The notes: generated from the letters alone by a model not told the origin. 39,518 nt of DNA from Prevotellaceae bacterium UBA2852 (GCA_002350855.1 DEFM01000008.1:1-39518), one strand, 5' to 3'. Counted from the first letter of the stretch, positions 18,697 to 25,852 are shown. Program-made: numbers and translations.

Positions 18697-18727
18697 GTTG
18701 ACAATGATAATTTTTTGACTATTTTTG
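18697..18727 (+). promoter_or_regulatory. Promoter for the radical SAM gene
   Basis: GTTG (18697-18700), 19 nt, TATTTTTG (18720-18727). The start of transcription would fall near 18734, about 85 nt before the ATG. Confidence 0.62.
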
Positions 18728-18819
18728 CAAAGAGAAATCCTGATTCCCGCTCTGTGAGCGTGCTCTCTAAAAATAAATTTACAGGCATCGCAACGATAGC
18801 TTCACTCTTCACTATTTAG

Positions 18820-19728
18820 ATGTACACTGACTTTGGACAATGGCTCACAAACCAGTTGGGACAGAAAGTACAGAAGATTTCTGTGAACGCTGGTTTCACT
18901 TGCCCCAATCGCGACGGAACGGTAGGGACGGGTGGATGCACTTATTGCAACAACCAGACGTTCAACCCATCCTATTGTGCCACGGAGAAGACAATCACTC
19001 AGCAGCTGGAGGAAGGGAAGCAGTTCTTTGCACGTAAATATCCCACTATGAAGTATCTTGCCTATTTCCAGGCATATACCAACACTTATTCAAGTTTCGA
19101 TACATTGCGTGAGAAGTATGAGGAAGCACTCAGAGTGGAGGACGTGGTGGGGATAGTCATAGGCACTCGTCCCGATTGTGTGTCCGAACCCTTGCTCGAT
19201 TATCTGGCTGAACTGCATAAGCGTAGTTTCGTGCTTGTGGAATATGGCATAGAATCAACCGACGACTCCATTCTTCGTGACATCAACCGCGGACACACAT
19301 TTGCCCAGACGCAGTGGGCGGTGTGTCAGACGGCACAGAGGGGGCTGCCTGTTGGCGGACATATCATCCTCAATCTCCCCCGAACCCACACCATTCCTAA
19401 CTACATAGAGACAGAGGCTGAACGCCTTTCTGCCCTGCCGTTGACTACACTCAAGATACATCAGTTGCAGTTGATTCGTGGTACTCGCATGGCTGAGGAA
19501 TATGAGAGCCATCCCGACCGCTTCCGTCTCTACACCGTTGATGAATACATCGACCTCGTCATTGAGTTTATCTCGCATCTGCGTCCCGACATTGTCCTCG
19601 AACGCTTTGTCTCGCAGTCGCCCCAGTCCCTTCTCGCCGTGCCGGGGTGGGGACTTAAGAACCACGAGTTCACCGCCAAACTCCGACAAAAACTAATTGC
19701 TTCGCAAAAAATTTCAAGAAAATCTTAA
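18820..19728 (+). CDS. TIGR01212 family radical SAM protein (YhcC-like)
   Basis: The 302-residue protein has the cluster cysteines C28, C40 and C43 in the widened C-x11-C-x2-C arrangement (FTCPNRDG then GGCTYC) that marks this radical SAM subfamily in place of CxxxCxxC. Further matches are YFQAYTNTYS, GTRPDCV and VEYGIESTDD. These proteins bind a 4Fe-4S cluster and cleave S-adenosylmethionine; the substrate of YhcC-type members is not settled. It is 145 nt upstream of the peptidase gene, separated by a 16-bp tandem repeat, so co-transcription is possible but not certain. Confidence 0.9.
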   Translation: MYTDFGQWLTNQLGQKVQKISVNAGFTCPNRDGTVGTGGCTYCNNQTFNPSYCATEKTITQQLEEGKQFFARKYPTMKYLAYFQAYTNTYSSFDTLREKYEEALRVEDVVGIVIGTRPDCVSEPLLDYLAELHKRSFVLVEYGIESTDDSILRDINRGHTFAQTQWAVCQTAQRGLPVGGHIILNLPRTHTIPNYIETEAERLSALPLTTLKIHQLQLIRGTRMAEEYESHPDRFRLYTVDEYIDLVIEFISHLRPDIVLERFVSQSPQSLLAVPGWGLKNHEFTAKLRQKLIASQKISRKS

Positions 19729-19768
19729 GAAAATCTCATTTGCCTAAGGGCGAAAAAATCCTTAAGAA

Positions 19769-19865
19769 CTTAAGAACTTAAAAACTTAAGAACTTAAAAA
19801 CTTAAGAACTTAAAAACTTAAGAACTTAAAAACTTAAGAACTTAAAAACTTAAGAACTCTAAAAA
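19769..19865. repeat. 16-bp tandem repeat array
   Basis: Five perfect copies of CTTAAGAACTTAAAAA (19769-19848) are followed by one degenerate copy and preceded by a half copy from 19761. Each unit contains CTTAAG and forms weak inverted repeats. The array ends nine bases before the DPP IV start codon. A short relative (AACTTAAGAACTTAAGAACT) precedes the gene at 23418. Confidence 0.9.
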
Positions 19866-19873
19866 CTCACGAT

Positions 19874-22129
19874 ATGAAAAAATTATTCCTTTTATTCATC
19901 ACTCTACACTCATCATTTCTCTCCCCCTTGGGGGAGTTGGAGGGGGCTTCTTCTCTCAATGCCCAGACTATTGAACTGGACGACGTCGTTAACTACGCCT
20001 ATTATCCCAGTCGCGTCACATCGCTCAATTCCATGCCCGACGGCGAGACCTATGGTGTTCTCACCGACCGTAGGCGTATGCTGGTACGCTATTCCTACAA
20101 GACCGGTGCGCCAGTCGATACAGTCATCAACCTGACTAAGGCTCGTATGCTGAAAAGTGGCGATGATTCAAAGAAGCCAACAGCCTTCTTAAACTATATC
20201 ATTTCGCCCGATGGAGCCAACATCCTCATTGAGACCAACCGTAAGGAAATCTATCGCCGTTCGTTCACAGCGGAGTACTATATATATAATGTGCGAAACC
20301 ACACTCTCACTCCGCTCTCAGCCGGCGGTCCGCAGGAATGTCCGAAGTTCTCGCCCGACGGCAGTATGATTGCTTTCGTCCGCGACAACAACATCTTCCT
20401 TGTTAAGCTCCTCTACAACAATGCCGAGAGTCAGATAACCACCGACGGCAAGTTCAACCAGATCATCAACGGCAAGCCCGACTGGGTTTATGAGGAGGAG
20501 TTTGAGTACAACTGTGCCTACGACTTCAGCAGCGACTCTCAGATGCTGGCTTGGGTGCGTTTCGACGAATCCCAGGTGCCTACTTTCCCGCTTATGTATT
20601 TCAAGGGAACAGAACCTGAGATGACCGACAACATCCTCTATCCCAATGTTTACGAGTATAAATATCCCAAGGCAGGTGAACGCAATTCCAAGGTGAGTGT
20701 GCATAGCTATGACATCAAGAGCCGTGTGACTCGCAACATGGAGGTGCCGCTTGATTCCGATTCCTATATTCCCCGCATCCAGTTCACCCGCGATGCCGAC
20801 CGCCTTGCGGTGCTTACACTCAACCGCCGTCAGAACCAGTGCGACATCTATATGGTCAATCCCCGTTCGTGTGTGGCTCAACTCGCGGTGCGTGAGACGT
20901 CCGACACTTACATCGAGACGACCTTCTATGCTAATCTGGATTTCTCTAAACCCCAGTTTGTGCTTGTTTCCGAACGTGACGGCTATCGCCACCTGTATCT
21001 CTACAGCTCAACGGGACAGCTCGTGCGTCAGCTTACACAGGGTGAGTTCGTAGTTAATGACTTCTACGGAAGCGATAGCGAAGGCAGGGAGTTCTACTTT
21101 TCCAGCAACGAGGGAAGTCCGCTGGAGCAGTATATCTATAAGGTTGACCAGAAGGGTAAGCGTACACGCCTAACAGCTTTCAACGGTTTCCATTCGGCAC
21201 AATTCTCCAACGGCTGCAAATACTTCGTCGATACCTATTCCGACATCAACACACCTCCTGTTACCGCCGTGTGTACAGCCGACGGCAAACAGCTTCGTGT
21301 TCTTGAGGATAATGCAGCCCTCAAGACTGTATATGGTAGTTTGAATATATCAAAGCCCGAAATCTTTACCTTTACCACCAGCGAGGGCATACAGCTCAAC
21401 GGATGGATGGTGAAGCCAGCAGGCTTCAATGCTTCTAAGAAATATCCTGTCATCATGTATCAGTACAGCGGTCCAGGCAACCAGCAGGTACACAACTCCT
21501 GGAGCAACGGATTCTTTGGCGGACTCATCTGGGAACACCGTCTTGCTCAGAAAGGCTACATCGTGGTTTGCGTTGACGGACGCGGCACAGGTGGGCGAGG
21601 GGAGAAGTTCCAGAAATGCACCTATATGACTATGGGTGACAAGGAATCCAAGGATCAGGTGGAGACAGCCCTCTATCTCGGCTCTCTGCCCTATATCGAC
21701 AAAGACCGCATTGCCATCTGGGGATGGAGCTTCGGAGGTTTCAACACCATCATGTCGATGTGTGAGGGACGTCCTGTGTTCCGTTGCGGAGCAGCTGTAG
21801 CACCTGTTACCGACTGGCGATTCTACGACACAGCCTACACTGAACGCTATATGCGTCGTCCGCAGGAGAACCCCAATGGCTACGACATCTCACCGCTCCA
21901 TCGCTACAAGCGCCTGCACGGTGATCTGCTCATCTGCCACGGTCTTACCGACGACAATGTACATTATCAGAATTGTGCCGAACTGGTAGAATGTCTTGTT
22001 CAGGCAGACATCCAGTTTGAGATGCAGGTCTATACCAACCGCAATCACAGCATCTATGGCGGCAACACCCGTAAGCACCTCTTCCGCCGCATCGAGAATT
22101 TCTTCGACTCAAAACTGATGAATAAATAG
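19874..22129 (+). CDS. Dipeptidyl peptidase IV-type serine peptidase (S9)
   Basis: The 751-residue secreted enzyme has an N-terminal eight-bladed propeller domain with the substrate-binding Glu pair in WVYEEEFE (near residue 206). The alpha/beta hydrolase domain has the nucleophile Ser619 in GWSFGG, Asp694 in LTDDNVHY and His725 in NRNHSIYGG. It removes X-Pro or X-Ala dipeptides from peptide N-termini, probably in the periplasm as part of peptide nutrition. The signal region is odd: residues 15-26 are encoded by a dispersed CCCCCTTGGGGG repeat, giving SPLGELEG between the hydrophobic core and the likely cleavage site near LNAQ. The catalytic set is complete. Confidence 0.92.
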   Translation: MKKLFLLFITLHSSFLSPLGELEGASSLNAQTIELDDVVNYAYYPSRVTSLNSMPDGETYGVLTDRRRMLVRYSYKTGAPVDTVINLTKARMLKSGDDSKKPTAFLNYIISPDGANILIETNRKEIYRRSFTAEYYIYNVRNHTLTPLSAGGPQECPKFSPDGSMIAFVRDNNIFLVKLLYNNAESQITTDGKFNQIINGKPDWVYEEEFEYNCAYDFSSDSQMLAWVRFDESQVPTFPLMYFKGTEPEMTDNILYPNVYEYKYPKAGERNSKVSVHSYDIKSRVTRNMEVPLDSDSYIPRIQFTRDADRLAVLTLNRRQNQCDIYMVNPRSCVAQLAVRETSDTYIETTFYANLDFSKPQFVLVSERDGYRHLYLYSSTGQLVRQLTQGEFVVNDFYGSDSEGREFYFSSNEGSPLEQYIYKVDQKGKRTRLTAFNGFHSAQFSNGCKYFVDTYSDINTPPVTAVCTADGKQLRVLEDNAALKTVYGSLNISKPEIFTFTTSEGIQLNGWMVKPAGFNASKKYPVIMYQYSGPGNQQVHNSWSNGFFGGLIWEHRLAQKGYIVVCVDGRGTGGRGEKFQKCTYMTMGDKESKDQVETALYLGSLPYIDKDRIAIWGWSFGGFNTIMSMCEGRPVFRCGAAVAPVTDWRFYDTAYTERYMRRPQENPNGYDISPLHRYKRLHGDLLICHGLTDDNVHYQNCAELVECLVQADIQFEMQVYTNRNHSIYGGNTRKHLFRRIENFFDSKLMNK
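19918..19949. repeat. CCCCCTTGGGGG palindromic repeat, copy B, within coding sequence
   Basis: This copy matches the one at 14166-14197 at 30 of 32 positions and lies in frame in the signal-peptide region of the DPP IV gene. It keeps the reading frame open and can form a GC-rich hairpin close to the ribosome entry site of the mRNA. Confidence 0.75.
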
Positions 22130-22169
22130 ACAACCCCGATAGCACAAGAAATAATTGGAGAAAACAATA

Positions 22170-23363
22170 ATGAAATTTAAGCAAATAGTTGTCAGCTTCT
22201 GCCTGCTGATGGTATCAGCCCCGGTGATGGCACAAGTTGAAGTTGACACCAACAGCCTTTTTGCAAAGGCAAAGTTACTTGTCGACAAGAATGTGGTGCA
22301 TGGTGTGGATACCAACTACATCAAGGCGCCTGAGTATCCCTGGCAGGTAAGTGTCAGGACAAAAGTCACACAGACAGAACTCCAGATACACTCCAGCATT
22401 GACGGAGAAAGTATCTACGATGGAGAATTCTTCGACCCTACGTTCAAAGCAACCGGAAATCTCGACACAGATCCTCGCTTCAGAACAGACGTGTCAACCT
22501 CTTTGGGTGTGAAGGTAGGCTACAAAGGCATCAGTGCCAGCTATTCATTCAATGTCTCAGGTCTTAAGGGACGCAACCTCACCCTCAGAAGTGTGGGCAA
22601 CTGGTATAGCCTGAATCTCCGCTGGCACAAGTTCAAGATGGACACACCTACTACACACTTCGCTGGACAGATGTACGTGAGAGATGACAAAGACTCTCCT
22701 TGGCCTGAAGAGGCTTTGCCTTGGAGCTTCACGGCAGATATACCGCTCGATGCCGCTATGCGCATTAACACCCTTATGTTCGACGGCTTCTATATATTCA
22801 ACTCAAAGCGTTTCTCCTATGCGGCAGCCTACAACCAGAAGACATATCAGGTACGTTCCGCAGGTTCGTTTATAGCAGGACTAACAGCCTACTATGCCGA
22901 CTTTAATTACCGCAACAGCCGCAATGCCGACTTTATCTTGATGATGGATGACATCTCACGTCTGCGTCAGTATCAGGTAAGCATCGGAGCAGGATACGCC
23001 TACAACTTCGTGCCAGCCAAGGGATGGCTCATAAGCGCTATGTTCATGCCGACGATTTCCCTGCTCAACCGAACCAAGGTCAATCTCTGCACCACCAATG
23101 CCAAGGAAGTTGACCAGCGCCATGCCGACGACTGGGATGATTTGGATTATGCCGACGAGTACGAAGTGCTGAGCCAGAGTTCTCACTCACGCAACAACCG
23201 CGTTGCACTCAACACCGCTGCCCGTCTCTCCATCACCTATAACTGGGACCGCTATTTCATCAATGCCAACGGTCAGTTCAACAACTACAATTTCAAGCAT
23301 CGCGCTATGCACGGTCACCTCAATGACTGGTACATTCACGCCTCCTTCGGAGTAAGACTCTAA
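22170..23363 (+). CDS. DUF4421-like outer membrane protein
   Basis: The product has 397 residues from the ATG at 22170 (MKFKQIVVSFCLLMVSAPVMA, a good signal peptide); a start five codons earlier at 22155 would add a charged leader. The mature part has beta-barrel alternation, including the YAAAYNQKTYQVRSAGSF segment typical of DUF4421, and ends in HASFGVRL. The family is annotated as a Bacteroidetes outer membrane protein without known function. It begins 40 nt after the peptidase stop and probably shares its transcript. Confidence 0.65.
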   Translation: MKFKQIVVSFCLLMVSAPVMAQVEVDTNSLFAKAKLLVDKNVVHGVDTNYIKAPEYPWQVSVRTKVTQTELQIHSSIDGESIYDGEFFDPTFKATGNLDTDPRFRTDVSTSLGVKVGYKGISASYSFNVSGLKGRNLTLRSVGNWYSLNLRWHKFKMDTPTTHFAGQMYVRDDKDSPWPEEALPWSFTADIPLDAAMRINTLMFDGFYIFNSKRFSYAAAYNQKTYQVRSAGSFIAGLTAYYADFNYRNSRNADFILMMDDISRLRQYQVSIGAGYAYNFVPAKGWLISAMFMPTISLLNRTKVNLCTTNAKEVDQRHADDWDDLDYADEYEVLSQSSHSRNNRVALNTAARLSITYNWDRYFINANGQFNNYNFKHRAMHGHLNDWYIHASFGVRL

Positions 23364-23417
23364 CCCCATGTTCTTCGGATCTCCCCGCAGAAACTTAAGA
23401 ACTTAAGAACTCACAAA

Positions 23418-24233
23418 ATGAACACGAAAACAATTCTCACAGCACTTCTCGCTGCAGCAGCGATGGGAGCAACAGCGCAGACAGAGAATCCGCGCGGCAT
23501 CTACAAGATGACAACCCTCACAGGCTCACAGGGCGAAATCCCTGCACCCTTTGAGCAGTACAAGATCTGCACCGACAGCATCACCCTCATGGTGGCAGCC
23601 AACAATCAGAATTTCAACATCTCTCACAACGACCACGTGGTTTTCAACTATACTGGTGCACATCACAAGAACGATAGCATAAAGACCCCTCTCGTTTACG
23701 ACAGCAATGCTGACGGATTCAAGCTTAAGTGGTGGAGTACATACCGGAACCACAAGTACTTCCCCAACAACGACTGGTGCATAGAGAAATACGAGTCAAA
23801 CAAGTATTCCCTTTTCGGCAAGGCATTCTTCGACGCCCTTACCGGAACTTACGACAAAGACTCTAAGAACCCCGTAATAGGAACCTGGCGCTTCTTCGGC
23901 TATGTTGACGAACTGCGAGACGTGAAGAAAGCCCTGCCCAAGATGCATAAGGACTATTCCCGCAGCCGCTACTACAAAAGCTTTTTGGTGTTCACACCCA
24001 AGTTCATGGTCACGCTCACTCCCCGTGGAGGCCATGTCTCAGTCATCACCTTTCAAAGCCGGAACACCTATCTCGATGGCACAGAGACTTGTCGGATAAA
24101 GAAACTTGCAAAGAATCGCATCGCTGTTGAAATGCACAACGACTTCCACACCGACTGGATGATTCTCGAACGCGTCCCCGACAACATCACTCCCCTCAAT
24201 GAAATTACCCGTCTCTACCTTTACAACGAGTAA
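23418..24233 (+). CDS. Secreted protein with DUF4488-like repeats
   Basis: The 271-residue protein has a signal peptide (MNTKTILTALLAAAAMGATAQ) and two similar beta-rich halves. One opens RGIYKMTTLTG (about residue 26) and the other NPVIGTWRFFGY (about residue 153). The second half keeps the G-x-W entry seen in the smaller protein at 1570-2088. The function of DUF4488-type proteins is not known to me; a lipocalin-like small-molecule or envelope role is a guess. The gene is 54 nt after the DUF4421-like gene, and an AACTTAAGAACT repeat lies just before its start. It ends the plus-strand series before the accessory island. Confidence 0.55.
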   Translation: MNTKTILTALLAAAAMGATAQTENPRGIYKMTTLTGSQGEIPAPFEQYKICTDSITLMVAANNQNFNISHNDHVVFNYTGAHHKNDSIKTPLVYDSNADGFKLKWWSTYRNHKYFPNNDWCIEKYESNKYSLFGKAFFDALTGTYDKDSKNPVIGTWRFFGYVDELRDVKKALPKMHKDYSRSRYYKSFLVFTPKFMVTLTPRGGHVSVITFQSRNTYLDGTETCRIKKLAKNRIAVEMHNDFHTDWMILERVPDNITPLNEITRLYLYNE

Positions 24234-24290
24234 ACTGTAAAAGAACTCAGTCAACAGATTTGGTTCTTCTGCAATTTTGTAGAAAAGAAC

Positions 24291-24490
24291 TTAAGGTAGG
24301 TTCTATAAATTATGTCGAGACGATTTTTGATTTTATGTAAGTGGACTTTTGTCAGCTTTTGAGAGCGCAATGCGAGCATTGTAACCGAAAAAGATGGCAA
24401 AAAGACACCACAGAAAACTAAAAGCGGCCGATAAAACTCAAATACATTGGGTAGGGAAACTAAAAACAGAATTTTTAGAACCTACCTTAA
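24291..24490. mobile_element. 200-bp MITE-like element with perfect terminal inverted repeats
   Basis: The element starts TTAAGGTAGGTTCTA and ends with the exact complement TAGAACCTACCTTAA; the match continues to 22 of 24 positions. The internal 150 bp has only tiny open frames, so it is non-autonomous. No clear target duplication is visible in the flanks (AGAAAAGAAC on the left, ATATATACAT on the right). Its first 22 bases recur exactly at 39497-39518. Confidence 0.75.
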
Positions 24491-24500
24491 ATATATACAT

Positions 24501-24573
24501 AGTCAACCGAGATTAAAAATAAGTATAAAACAAAGTCAACCCATATTACAATTAAGACTGAAAGTAGTCAACC
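24501..24573. repeat. Three AGTCAACC direct repeats spaced 32-33 bp
   Basis: AGTCAACC begins at 24501, 24534 and 24566. The first two units also share ATTA, TAAG and AAA blocks at matching places. The spacing is about three helical turns, which would put the octamers on one face of the DNA. Confidence 0.6.
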
Positions 24574-24599
24574 AAAATCGTTAAACTACAGTGGGAAAA

Positions 24600-24643
24600 A
24601 AGTTTCAGCGCAGTGAAACTTTATTTTCACTGCGCTGAAACTT
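24600..24643. repeat. Perfect 19-bp hairpin repeat
   Basis: AAGTTTCAGCGCAGTGAAA pairs exactly with TTTCACTGCGCTGAAACTT across a six-base loop. It lies downstream of both convergent genes, so a transcription-end role is possible, although no T-run follows directly. Confidence 0.75.
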
Positions 24644-24667
24644 AAGTTTCTCTTCGGTGAAACTTTT

Positions 24668-24685
24668 GTTTCACTTCGGTGAAAC
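24668..24685. repeat. GTTTCAC-TTCG-GTGAAAC hairpin
   Basis: A seven-base-pair stem is closed by a TTCG loop in the c(UUCG)g context, which is exceptionally stable in RNA. A related imperfect hairpin lies between 24641 and 24665. Together with the 19-bp hairpin they form a stack of TTTCAC/GTGAAA repeats at the 3' end of the minus-strand gene 24717-25160. Confidence 0.65.
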
Positions 24686-24716
24686 TATTTTAGAATAATA
24701 GTTTGTTTTTTTGGAA

Positions 24717-25160
24717 TTACCAGTCGGGGAGGGTTTCGAAGGATTCAAAAACCTCATCGGGCTTAAATTTTGCACTGATTTTCAGCAGAATAGACATATA
24801 TTGTTTCTGCTCCTTAGGAGGAATTGGCGTTTTCCCGTGCATATCGCGATAATACCCCGTTTTACCAAAGGTGCTAATGGCTATGTCCTTGAATCTTTTG
24901 TATTGATCAGCAGTCAAGAGGCTTTTTATATGATTAAATCCTCTTGACATGATAATAGTTTCTACAGGTCGGTAATATTTACACTTTCCCGATGATTCAG
25001 GCGAAGCCTTCGGGTTTATCATAATCACTTCTTCTATTGTTTCTGGCAATATCTGATAGGCTTTGAATCTCAGGCAGTTGTCTGCCAGAGGACACTCACT
25101 AATATTACAGTGCTTGTAACAATTCGGAACAGTTTCATAGTTTAATTCTGCGTTGTACAT
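24717..25160 (-). CDS. Small cysteine-rich protein, DUF6078-like
   Basis: The 147-residue cytoplasmic protein has no signal peptide. It has an N-terminal cysteine set, C14-x3-C18-x4-C23-x5-C29, plus C60 in GKCKYYRP, which could bind zinc or an iron-sulfur cluster. The middle and C-terminal parts are basic and helical (HIKSLLTADQYKRFKDIA, then TPIPPKEQKQYMSILLKI). I associate this architecture with DUF6078 of Bacteroidales, with modest confidence; no activity is known. It has its own consensus promoter (25229-25259) and sits between repeat clusters next to the restriction system, so it is probably accessory. Confidence 0.55.
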   Translation of the reverse strand: MYNAELNYETVPNCYKHCNISECPLADNCLRFKAYQILPETIEEVIMINPKASPESSGKCKYYRPVETIIMSRGFNHIKSLLTADQYKRFKDIAISTFGKTGYYRDMHGKTPIPPKEQKQYMSILLKISAKFKPDEVFESFETLPDW

Positions 25161-25228
25161 GGTATAAAAAGTTTTAGTTAATAATTAAAATAGAGGGAAA
25201 CAGATATGTTCCCTTAACAATCTTTTTG

Positions 25229-25259
25229 CAAAGATAATACATTTACATTTAAATGCAAA
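25229..25259 (-). promoter_or_regulatory. Promoter for the DUF6078-like gene
   Basis: Minus-strand TTTG (25256-25259), 19 nt, TATCTTTG (25229-25236); transcription would start about 60 nt before the ATG. Confidence 0.72.
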
Positions 25260-25350
25260 ATCTTGTGCCATTGTAGTTTTTCTCCTTTTTTGTTTTTGTG
25301 TATTATCAAACGATTTTATAATGTTAACTATAGTCTTAGTTAGGCTGCAC

Positions 25351-25414
25351 CTCGGTAATAAAACAAAAAAAATATCTTTTTGTTTTGAATTGCGCTCGCT
25401 TAATCGTTACGTTG
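25351..25414. repeat. CTCGG-hairpin-CGCTCGCTTAATCG repeat, first copy
   Basis: CTCGGTAATAAAA, an inverted repeat AACAAAAA/TTTTTGTT, then GCGCTCGCTTAATCGTTACGTTG. The flanks match the next copy at 25438-25504 while the hairpin sequence differs but still pairs. Confidence 0.7.
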
Positions 25415-25437
25415 AGCTGTGCTCTTAGTTACTCACG

Positions 25438-25504
25438 CTCGGCAATAAAAATGAAAGTTTTTTGGACTTTCATTTTGTATTCCGCTCGCTTAATCGTAAC
25501 TTTG
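25438..25504 (+). repeat. CTCGG-hairpin-CGCTCGCTTAATCG repeat, second copy, promoter-bearing
   Basis: CTCGGCAATAAAA, then AATGAAAGT/ACTTTCATT hairpin arms, then CCGCTCGCTTAATCGTAACTTTG. Its right end is the -7 element of the restriction operon promoter, so this repeat delivers a promoter. Confidence 0.7.
25474..25504 (+). promoter_or_regulatory. Promoter of the restriction-modification operon
   Basis: TTTG (25474-25477), 19 nt, TAACTTTG (25497-25504): a full consensus match. Start of transcription is expected near 25510, leaving a leader of about 340 nt. It lies within the repeat at 25438-25504. Confidence 0.78.
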
Positions 25505-25509
25505 CCAAT

Positions 25510-25802
25510 GAACACCGCCAAGGTGCTTCAGCGGAAGCGGCGGTGTGGAACATAATTATATTATAACAAGCGTTTGCTGTTATTCGGTTATACTTCTGAA
25601 TCTAGCACATTCTAAAAGTCCAATCCGAAAGAATAAGTTGCAAGCGTCTGTGCGCTAAGCATGGACGTGACTTATCTGGATTGGTAGGCTTGTGCTAGAG
25701 CCGAGAAGTATGGATGAGAAGATCGTTCATGCTTTCTTTGTGCTCTATGGCCAAGCCTACACCTCCGATGATAAGCAATACGCGTCAATGCATGGCGTAT
25801 GC
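25510..25802 (+). ncRNA. Long structured leader RNA upstream of the restriction operon
   Basis: Four hairpins can be drawn. H1, 25512-25546: ACACCGCC/GGCGGTGT capped by GCTTC/GAAGC. H2, 25563-25583: ATAAC-A-AGC, loop GTTT, GCTGTTAT. H3, 25588-25713, is a long rod: 25588-25597 with 25704-25713 (10 pairs, 2 wobble), TCTAGCACA 25601-25609 with 25691-25699 (9), CCAATCC 25620-25626 with 25678-25684 (7), ATAAGT 25633-25638 with 25670-25675 (6), 25644-25653 with 25659-25668 (10, 3 wobble), loop GCTAA. H4, 25775-25802: ATACGC/GCGTAT. The internal-loop bases 25684-25692 (GTAGGCTTG) exactly complement 25752-25760 (CAAGCCTAC), giving a possible pseudoknot. No open frame of 60 codons on the plus strand occupies it. 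I do not recognise the class; it may be a cis-regulatory leader or a separate small RNA. Confidence 0.55.
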
Positions 25803-25839
25803 AGAATACCGAAAACACTCCTTCTTGTATAGACATCAG

Positions 25840-25844
25840 GGAGG
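25840..25844 (+). promoter_or_regulatory. Strong Shine-Dalgarno deciding the start at 25853
   Basis: GGAGG sits eight bases before the ATG at 25853. Such a strong site is unusual in this genome and argues against the upstream in-frame ATG at 25799, which lies inside hairpin H4. Confidence 0.7.
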
Positions 25845-25852
25845 ATGATATT

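Larger units (their letters stand above)
18500..18819. other. Divergent intergenic region with back-to-back promoters
   Basis: The 320-bp gap carries a minus promoter (18648-18678) and a plus promoter (18697-18727) separated by only 18 bp between their -33 elements. The minus-strand leader is about 140 nt. The plus-strand leader contains a GAGCGTGCTCT / ATCGCAACGATA repeat also seen near 14040-14085. Confidence 0.6.

Noticed and set aside
19761..19865. CRISPR array
   Set aside because: The units are contiguous 16-mers without unique spacers and there are no cas genes.
24501..24573. Degenerate CRISPR repeats
   Set aside because: Only an octamer is conserved and just three units exist; repeat length is too short and no cas genes are present.
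25561..25713. Integron attC-like site (TTATAACAAGCG followed by an imperfect palindrome)
   Set aside because: The TTATAAC word is not paired with a matching RYYYAAC/GTTRRRY core at the other end, and no integrase is present; the pairing fits a leader RNA better.
25588..25760. Retron msr-msd or group II intron RNA
   Set aside because: No reverse transcriptase is encoded in the window and no conserved intron domain V or branch-site pattern is visible.
25799..25852. Upstream start for the methylase-like companion
   Set aside because: The ATG at 25799 lies in hairpin H4 and has no ribosome site, whereas the ATG at 25853 has GGAGG at the right distance.
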